From positions 62,001 through 126,000 of the IMG/VR virus record IMGVR_UViG_3300042988_001121: a DNA stretch of 64,000 nucleotides. The stretch is one strand, 5' to 3'. The first letter of the stretch is position 1. Each line of letters begins with the position of its first letter. The notes below the pieces were generated by a model. That model had not been told where the DNA came from and did not search any database. It worked only from the letters and a program-made list of their open reading frames with translations. The stretch is from a virus. Shown in pieces: positions 59,117-64,000 of this stretch. Position numbers and translations under genes: made by a program.

Positions 59117-59124
59117 TATAAATA
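59117..59124 (+). promoter_or_regulatory. Late-promoter-like TATAAATA before tnpB
   Basis: Exact T4 late consensus octamer 34 bp upstream of the tnpB ATG. In an AT-rich leader this may be chance. Confidence 0.35.
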
Positions 59125-59158
59125 ACAAAAACAATTTAACAAAAATTATACACAATAA

Positions 59159-60361
59159 ATGCAACACAAGGCATATAAGTTTAGACTGTACCCAACGAAA
59201 GTTCAAGAAGCTCTCTTGAACCAAACTTTTGGGTGCGTTCGTTTCTTATGGAACCAACATGTTGCTGCTTTCAATAGTTTTTCTTCCTTCGGTCCAAACA
59301 AAATTGTAACATCAAAACTATTGAAGGACACAGAAGAATTTTCTTGGTTGAATTCTGTTTCTGCGGCTGCTCTGCAACAAAAAGATAACGATTTTTCTGA
59401 ATTTAAGAAGCAGTTTTTCTCCAAAACACGTAAAAAGAAAATTGAGCGCCCTAAATTCAAAAAGAAAGGACAGAAAGACTCTTATCGTCTTCCTAATCAA
59501 AAGTTTACTTTGGACCAAGAAACAAAAAGAATTCGACTCGAAAAAATTGGTAAAGTGAAAATAGTTTTAGACAAAACAATACCAGAAGGCGCTAAGTTTT
59601 TATCGGTAACAATAACAAAAAATCAAACCGGTGAGTATTACGCATCTGTTTTGGTTGAACAAGAAATAAGATGTAAGGAAACAACAGGAAATAGTATTGG
59701 TATAGACCTCGGGTTTATTGATTTGATGACTCTATCAAATGGAATGGTTATACGCAACCCAAGGTGGTTTCGTAAAAATCAAGCGAAGCTAAAAAGAAAA
59801 CAAAAATCATTAAGTAGAAAAAAGATAGGCTCTCGTAGGAGAGAAAAACAAAGAATTGTTGTTGCAAAACAGCATCTAAAAGTTGCTCGACAGCGAGAAT
59901 GGTATCATCATCAAATTTCATCGTGGTTGGTTAATAATTTTGACACTATTTGTATGGAAGACTTGAATTTGAATGGAATGAAAAAATTTCTAGGAAAATC
60001 TGTCAATGATGCCGGTCTTTCTAATCTAATGAATAAAATTGAGTATAAATCTAAGTGGTACGGAAGAACCTTCCATAAAGTGGATAGATTCTTTGCATCC
60101 TCAAAAACATGTTCTTCTTGTGGCAATAAAACAGCGTTTGGTATGGATGTGCGAGAATGGACATGTCAGGCGTGTGGTACATTCCACGACAGAGATTTGA
60201 ATGCATCAATAAACATTTTGAAAAAAGGTCTTAGTGACCTTTATCAATATACTTCGGCTGAGTTAACCGAAGTCATTGAACGTGGAGAAGTCGTAAGACC
60301 TAGATTGGGTGAAATTCATCCAATGGTGGCTACTTCTATGAAGCGTTTAGCGAAACTGTAA
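59159..60361 (+). CDS. tnpB: TnpB RNA-guided nuclease, third copy
   Basis: 400 aa. AYKFRLYPTKVQ start, RuvC-I GIDLGF, RuvC-II CMEDLN, zinc ribbon CSSCGNK....CQACG and RuvC-III DRDLNAS are intact. Nearest relative in the window is the IS607 tnpB. Its 3' end has stem-loops TTCGG/CCGAA (60254-60272 region), ATTGG...CCAAT (60304-60324 region) and the 60350-60376 palindrome, again suggesting an overlapping guide RNA. No transposase is nearby. Confidence 0.92.
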   Translation: MQHKAYKFRLYPTKVQEALLNQTFGCVRFLWNQHVAAFNSFSSFGPNKIVTSKLLKDTEEFSWLNSVSAAALQQKDNDFSEFKKQFFSKTRKKKIERPKFKKKGQKDSYRLPNQKFTLDQETKRIRLEKIGKVKIVLDKTIPEGAKFLSVTITKNQTGEYYASVLVEQEIRCKETTGNSIGIDLGFIDLMTLSNGMVIRNPRWFRKNQAKLKRKQKSLSRKKIGSRRREKQRIVVAKQHLKVARQREWYHHQISSWLVNNFDTICMEDLNLNGMKKFLGKSVNDAGLSNLMNKIEYKSKWYGRTFHKVDRFFASSKTCSSCGNKTAFGMDVREWTCQACGTFHDRDLNASINILKKGLSDLYQYTSAELTEVIERGEVVRPRLGEIHPMVATSMKRLAKL

Positions 60362-60380
60362 AATTTACGGTTTTGCGTAA

Positions 60381-60536
60381 CTACTTCGATTTCTTGGGCT
60401 GAATGAACGCAGGCAGCTTGAATGTTCGATAACCGAATTTTCCGAGATAAAAGGTTAGATCGTTGTGGTCATACCGTTTGACTCGATCTTCCATTTCTCG
60501 ACCAACACGAAACGTGATACCGTAATAGTGTGCCAT
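60381..60536 (-). CDS. Small basic protein (51 aa)
   Basis: ATG 60536 (or 60539) with GGAG upstream, overlapping the stop of the membrane protein gene. MAHYYGITFRVGREMEDRVK then YDHNDLTFYLGKFGYRTFKL and a PKKSK tail. Its stop marks the right limit of the TnpB insertion. Confidence 0.6.
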   Translation of the reverse strand: MAHYYGITFRVGREMEDRVKRYDHNDLTFYLGKFGYRTFKLPAFIQPKKSK

Positions 60537-60724
60537 CATTCGCTCCGTAGTTGATCAATGTGCATCAAAATAAATGCACTGGCAATAACAATGTTCAATA
60601 CGGGCGCAATCGCGAACAGCAACCCAATGAGCAATGTGTTATCACTATAGTCAATGTAATCATGATATATTGCACGAATTACGTAGGCAAAACAGATTGC
60701 CATCGGGATAAAGTAGTAAATCAT
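60536..60724 (-). CDS. Small two-TM membrane protein (62 aa)
   Basis: Hydrophobic segments YYFIPMAICFAYVIRAIY and LLIGLLFAIAPVLNIVIASA joined by HDYIDYSDN. Start overlaps the RNA ligase stop (ATGA). Similar in topology to 49214-49447. Function unknown. Confidence 0.68.
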   Translation of the reverse strand: MIYYFIPMAICFAYVIRAIYHDYIDYSDNTLLIGLLFAIAPVLNIVIASAFILMHIDQLRSE

Positions 60725-61728
60725 TTTTGTTTCAACAGATATTCGTTACTGATTGACTTGAATGAAACCCGGTCATCCGAGTACAAGGTAAAAACCAGCC
60801 CTTCACGAAGAACACCGGATTTATTCAGAACTGTCTTACCATTCGCCATATCCAGAATGTCATCCAGAGACTTACCCGTAAGCGACAACTTATCAAAGAT
60901 GACAGGAACCATGTCAAGACACAGATCACGGCACACCTTCTGTTTTTCTTCTACTGACAAGTAACGCTGTGCATCAATGTCGAATACATCGAATACTCGA
61001 AGAACATAAGAATCCAGTTTATAGATGTTGCCCGAGATACCGGGACCGCACTGTTCGCCTTGGATCGCAAGATTACGACCATATGCACGAAGTTTTTCTT
61101 CTAGTGCATACTTACGTGCAGTGTTCCAGAAAGTATTATCATCCGAATATTTCAGATCAAGATTTCGTGAAGCAACTCCAAATTCATTGTTATTGAGATA
61201 TGCCGTGAAAGACTGACCCTCAAGTTTCTCGGTAACTTGCCATTCACCTGTCTGAATCAAAACAAGAACATCTTGATAAACCGTCTGGATACGCGCCTGA
61301 TCTGTTTTCTGAATGAAGGATGGGAACGACCCTTTGGTATCTGCCGAAGTGAATTCTTGTGGAGGCTCCCATTTCTGGATACCTAACACGTCTGTCAAAT
61401 CTTGACCGATGGTCGATCCTTCTGCTAAGGTAATTGGCAGCAACAGACCCTGACTCAATGCACCACGCAATTTAACGGTACGAAGTCGCTCTCCTGATAC
61501 TTCATTATAGACTCGGGGAGTTTTTCCTTTTGTTAGGAATGGAGCAAGTGCTGTTGGAATCCAGCTATCAATCTGACAATAGATAACGGTATCGCCTACT
61601 TTATAAACACCTTTTTTGTCAACTACCCACCAACCTTGTACACGGTATTGACAAATTGCATCAGCATCGGGAATGTCCCGGATTTCTTCGATACGAACTA
61701 CTTCTGCTAGTTTACGTTTCATTTCCAT
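60721..61728 (-). CDS. RNA ligase (DraRnl/Rnl5-like)
   Basis: 335 aa. N-terminal OB-like domain (LAEVVRIEEIRDIPDADAIC, GVYKVGDTVIYCQIDSW), then the nucleotidyltransferase domain: motif I EKLEGQSFT (catalytic Lys about 165), GVASRNLDL, motif III IQGEQCGPGI, motif IV REGLVFTLY, motif V SFKSISNEYLLK. This N-OB plus ligase order is that of the Deinococcus Rnl-type family, also present in large phages. Likely repairs nicked or cleaved RNA such as tRNA cut by host defence. Confidence 0.85.
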   Translation of the reverse strand: MEMKRKLAEVVRIEEIRDIPDADAICQYRVQGWWVVDKKGVYKVGDTVIYCQIDSWIPTALAPFLTKGKTPRVYNEVSGERLRTVKLRGALSQGLLLPITLAEGSTIGQDLTDVLGIQKWEPPQEFTSADTKGSFPSFIQKTDQARIQTVYQDVLVLIQTGEWQVTEKLEGQSFTAYLNNNEFGVASRNLDLKYSDDNTFWNTARKYALEEKLRAYGRNLAIQGEQCGPGISGNIYKLDSYVLRVFDVFDIDAQRYLSVEEKQKVCRDLCLDMVPVIFDKLSLTGKSLDDILDMANGKTVLNKSGVLREGLVFTLYSDDRVSFKSISNEYLLKQK

Positions 61729-61730
61729 GA

Positions 61731-61985
61731 TTACCTCACAAAGACATTATGTTTTTCGATGTTCCACTTTTCTGTGATAGGACTACCATCAGCAGCTTCA
61801 TCAACACAAATGTAGGCAACTGTCTTCTTTACAATCGCATAACGAACGCCATCAAGTACATCGATTTCATGAGTGAATCCATTCTGGATCGCCCAAGAAT
61901 CCTTAGTCACTGTGTAAGTGAACCAGTTGCGAACATCTGATTCACGAAATTCACCTACTGTGTTCTGTGTTGGTTTGTAAGCCAT
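61731..61985 (-). CDS. Hypothetical 84-aa protein
   Basis: MAYKPTQNTVGEFRESDVRN then WFTYTVTKDSWAIQNGF and DGVRYAIVKKTVAYICVDEA. Beta-rich. It is 2 bases upstream of the RNA ligase gene, so the two are cotranscribed. Class II leader and strong promoter. Confidence 0.65.
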   Translation of the reverse strand: MAYKPTQNTVGEFRESDVRNWFTYTVTKDSWAIQNGFTHEIDVLDGVRYAIVKKTVAYICVDEAADGSPITEKWNIEKHNVFVR

Positions 61986-62016
61986 TTTGGACTCCTAAGT
62001 TTGCTGCGATGGAGTT

Positions 62017-62045
62017 ATTGTATCACAGAGAAAAATATGTGTAGA
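62017..62045 (-). promoter_or_regulatory. Early promoter copy
   Basis: TCTACA, 17-nt spacer, TACAAT with CACATA/TGTG dyad halves. TAA of the PfkB gene is fused to the -35. Confidence 0.88.
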
Positions 62046-62816
62046 TTATTTTGGATACCACTTACCGAATACTTGTACCGCTTTCAGGGCTTCCTTGTCA
62101 GCATACTCAATTCTATATTGTTGAACCATTCCCATTTCATTTACCCAATTGTTCACATATGCAGCAAGGAAAACATCGCCTGCGCCAATAACATCTACCA
62201 CATCAACTTCTGAATCTCGCTTCATCATTGATGTACAGAAGTTTCCGTCAATCCACATAGGAGGATTTTCCCCACGAGTAACAATCAATCTATTCGGTGT
62301 ATTGCCGTTCAAACGCTCAAATTCAATCTGATTGATTTTAAACACAATTCTCTTATATTGTGATATGTCAGATTTTTTCGTGTCACAAAATACGATGGTA
62401 TATGATGTGTTATCTAGATACTCCAGAAGTTCGTGTGTCACTGAACCTTTATTGTAATCGCATATAACAATAGCCTCTGGATGAAACGATTGAATGGTAC
62501 GTTCAACTTCTTCTATCGTAAAAGGCAGAACCGAATTTTCTGAATCTAGCCGCATCAACAGTTTAGTACCGTCCCAAAATCTAGTTTTTGATCCTGTCTG
62601 TCGTAGCAACGATTTAACTGTATTTCCGTAACTCTCTAGTAATTTTGCTACATAACCGCCCATTCCATCAGACACCCCGGAATCTTCTATTGAATCTCCG
62701 TCTATCCACAGCTTTGGGATTTCATTGCCATGACTCTCGGTCGTATATGTTGTTGTCTTATCTGATTTGATATCAATATCAAAACAAGAATCGCCGATAA
62801 CTAAAACTCTACTCAT
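62046..62816 (-). CDS. PfkB-family carbohydrate kinase (HldE-kinase-like)
   Basis: 256 aa. Substrate-side start LVIGDSCFDIDI, GMGGYVAKLLESYGN, central CDYNKGSVT and VFCDTKKSD, and the catalytic DVIGAGDVFLAAYV (GAGD Asp base present). Order and spacing resemble ribokinase-fold sugar kinases, especially the heptose kinase part of HldE. Substrate unknown; LPS heptose or a nucleoside are options. Shorter than the usual 300 aa. Confidence 0.8.
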   Translation of the reverse strand: MSRVLVIGDSCFDIDIKSDKTTTYTTESHGNEIPKLWIDGDSIEDSGVSDGMGGYVAKLLESYGNTVKSLLRQTGSKTRFWDGTKLLMRLDSENSVLPFTIEEVERTIQSFHPEAIVICDYNKGSVTHELLEYLDNTSYTIVFCDTKKSDISQYKRIVFKINQIEFERLNGNTPNRLIVTRGENPPMWIDGNFCTSMMKRDSEVDVVDVIGAGDVFLAAYVNNWVNEMGMVQQYRIEYADKEALKAVQVFGKWYPK

Positions 62817-62825
62817 GTCAATTCC

Positions 62826-63293
62826 TTATGAACAAGACTTGGCAATGCAATATTTTTGAACATAGTTCTCTTTATTGCGATAAACAGTGATTCTATCATG
62901 AAAAGTGGAACCGGGCGCGATTTTCACTGTTATTCTTTGCTGGCTTCCGTCTTCGATTTTGTAGACCACGTACATATCATGGTGATGAACTGTTCTTTTT
63001 CGTCCCTTACTCGCATTTTCGGTTGTCTGGTAGTATTTCCCCTCTAGCCCGTCATAAATCGCCGTTGTCACTTCGTTCTCGGGCGTCATCTTGACACCGG
63101 TAGTAAATGATTTGTATGAAACAAACGATGTTAAAGCGACAATTACTCCCATCAAAAAGGAAACAATTGTTTCACCTTCCCATAAAGAAAAAAGAAACCA
63201 CAATGCACCCGCTGCTATTAAACAGCACACAACTAGACCAGAATGCATGTCAACGGTGTTAATTTCTGGCAATGGAGAAATGGAGTAGAACAT
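62826..63293 (-). CDS. Membrane protein (155 aa)
   Basis: Two TM segments, SGLVVCCLIAAGALWFLFSL and IVSFLMGVIVALTSFVSY, then a soluble beta-rich C-terminal domain (MYVVYKIEDGSQQRITVKIA) ending with CIAKSCS. DUF3592-like two-TM plus beta layout. Inner membrane. Start ATG 63293 overlaps the upstream TAA (TAATG). Confidence 0.65.
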   Translation of the reverse strand: MFYSISPLPEINTVDMHSGLVVCCLIAAGALWFLFSLWEGETIVSFLMGVIVALTSFVSYKSFTTGVKMTPENEVTTAIYDGLEGKYYQTTENASKGRKRTVHHHDMYVVYKIEDGSQQRITVKIAPGSTFHDRITVYRNKENYVQKYCIAKSCS

Positions 63294-63454
63294 TATAACA
63301 ACTCAAGAAATTTAGGTGGAATAGCAAAAGGGTTTGCTCGATTTTTGAATTTGACTAGTACCATGTTATTCTTCGAAAGACCAACAATGGTGCCGATTGT
63401 GCAAATGTGTTTCTTGAACTTCACGCGCCCGTAATAACGCTCGATCCATTTCAT
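63293..63454 (-). CDS. Small basic protein (53 aa)
   Basis: ATG 63454. MKWIERYYGRVKFKKHICTI then SH3-like beta hairpin VGLSKNNMVLVKFKNRANPF. Coupled to the membrane protein gene (TAATG). Function unknown. Confidence 0.6.
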   Translation of the reverse strand: MKWIERYYGRVKFKKHICTIGTIVGLSKNNMVLVKFKNRANPFAIPPKFLELL

Positions 63455-63519
63455 GTTAATAGCACAAAAAGCACCGACCTACCTTTGCAGAAGTCGATCA
63501 TGTAGAGTTCTGGTTTCAT
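63451..63519 (-). CDS. Possible 22-codon gene
   Basis: ATG 63519 in ATGA overlap with the upstream stop, ending TGA in ATGA overlap with the next gene. MKPELYMIDFCKGRSVLFVL plus LT. Perfect coupling at both ends argues for translation, but length makes it uncertain. Confidence 0.35.
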   Translation of the reverse strand: MKPELYMIDFCKGRSVLFVLLT

Positions 63520-63965
63520 CGTTGCACCTTGAATTTATAAAATGATTCCAGTGTCTTGATTTCTTCCGCTGTCAGTTTATCAAGAACTCTTTTCACGTTT
63601 TTATAGTCTTCCGAGATAGCAATGTCCAGTTTCTCATAAGAAAGAGCAGGAGCAAAATCTTTCAGGAAATTGATGGTCGATAACCTAGACAGATGTGAAT
63701 TTGCTCCGTACTTTGAATACTGAACAAGTTTTACTTGCAGCGCAGCAAGCCGCTTCTTATACAATTGAAAGTAGGTCACTTTCCGGCGATCATTGCGTTG
63801 CTGTTCTACTCGCTTCCATGCCCTGAACAACGGCACAACATCATACAGAAACTTATTGAGATTTCTTGTATTCACACCATCGCGTAACAGATGATGGTGA
63901 CCGTTGACCCAATAACGAGCATTGGTAATCATTTTTTCAAGAGCAAGCAATTGTTCGCTGTACAT
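63516..63965 (-). CDS. Hypothetical helical protein (149 aa)
   Basis: MYSEQLLALEKMITNARYWV then NGHHHLLRDGVN, and basic helices (FRAWKRVEQQRNDRRKVTYF; YKKRLAALQVKLVQYSKYG). Conserved-looking but no family recognised. AGGAA before the start. Confidence 0.65.
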   Translation of the reverse strand: MYSEQLLALEKMITNARYWVNGHHHLLRDGVNTRNLNKFLYDVVPLFRAWKRVEQQRNDRRKVTYFQLYKKRLAALQVKLVQYSKYGANSHLSRLSTINFLKDFAPALSYEKLDIAISEDYKNVKRVLDKLTAEEIKTLESFYKFKVQR

Positions 63966-63989
63966 AATAATTTCCTTTTCGATGATGCT

Positions 63990-63995
63990 ATTGTA
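63990..63995 (-). promoter_or_regulatory. -10 element of a further early promoter (cut by window end)
   Basis: TACAAT on the minus strand before the 63965 gene; the -35 would be at about 64013, outside the window. Confidence 0.5.
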
Positions 63996-64000
63996 ACATC

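Larger units (their letters stand above)
59102..60380 (+). mobile_element. Transposase-less TnpB element
   Basis: Insert between two coupled-style minus-strand genes containing only a plus-strand tnpB. The right end has a 13-bp palindrome with two wobble pairs (60350-60376) spanning the tnpB stop. No clear matching left hairpin; the 57-bp left leader is very AT-rich. Ends are approximate. Confidence 0.6.

Noticed and set aside
1-64000. tRNA genes or CRISPR arrays
   Set aside because: No cloverleaf with TTCGANTC-type arm or regularly spaced repeats was found by eye; repeats present are coding, promoter or module repeats.

Overview
This window is about two thirds of a contig from a large T4-superfamily myovirus infecting an unidentified Gram-negative (probably aquatic) bacterium. 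The T4 identity rests on a replication block in the order 44-62-regA-hsp20-dsbA-43-uvsX-41, a T4-type large terminase (gp17), a T4-type DNA ligase and PAAR, MazG, DUF2591 and RNA ligase genes. The 44-62-regA-hsp20-43-uvsX-41 order and the style of the large virion proteins resemble cyanophage-type relatives more than coliphage T4 itself. I see no tRNA, rRNA or CRISPR array.

Layout. (1) 1-7.7 kb, plus strand: DNA replication and recombination. (2) 7.7-25.8 kb, plus strand: virion proteins (one of 1372 residues with Ig-like repeats), a holin-like peptide, a kinase-like protein, a secreted DRGH nuclease, a repeat protein, a free-standing HNH/NUMOD homing endonuclease and terminase gp17. Several good intrinsic terminators divide it. 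(3) 25.8-64 kb, minus strand: a densely packed, translationally coupled set of mostly small accessory genes, each short operon driven by copies of one promoter (TCTACA, about 17 nt, TACAAT) with a dyad in its spacer. Recognisable members are an ADP-ribosylglycohydrolase, SleB-type endolysin, TAXI-type periplasmic binding protein, tyrosine phosphatase-like protein, PAAR spike tip, MazG-like enzyme, DNA ligase, vWA protein, DUF932 protein, metallophosphoesterase, nucleotidyltransferases, NadV plus NadM-Nudix (NAD salvage), RNA ligase and a PfkB kinase.

The most unusual part is 44.8-60.4 kb. Three TnpB genes, all with intact RuvC and zinc-finger motifs, lie in 15 kb. One is framed by matched IS200/IS605-type hairpins and splits a phage gene. 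One belongs to an IS607 element with its serine recombinase and appears to split a second phage gene. The third has no transposase. The 3' end of the first shows a run of stem-loops expected of an omegaRNA, whose guide would match the uninterrupted gene, so the TnpBs may act like homing endonucleases. Between them (54.6-57.3 kb) sits a differently styled cassette of tiny coupled genes containing a duplicated two-gene unit and the remnant of a third copy.

Four copies of a ~100-bp module of unknown function (upstream of gene 43 and of three early units), a perfect 21-bp inverted repeat and a four-member paralogous protein family are further structures not explained by standard annotation.
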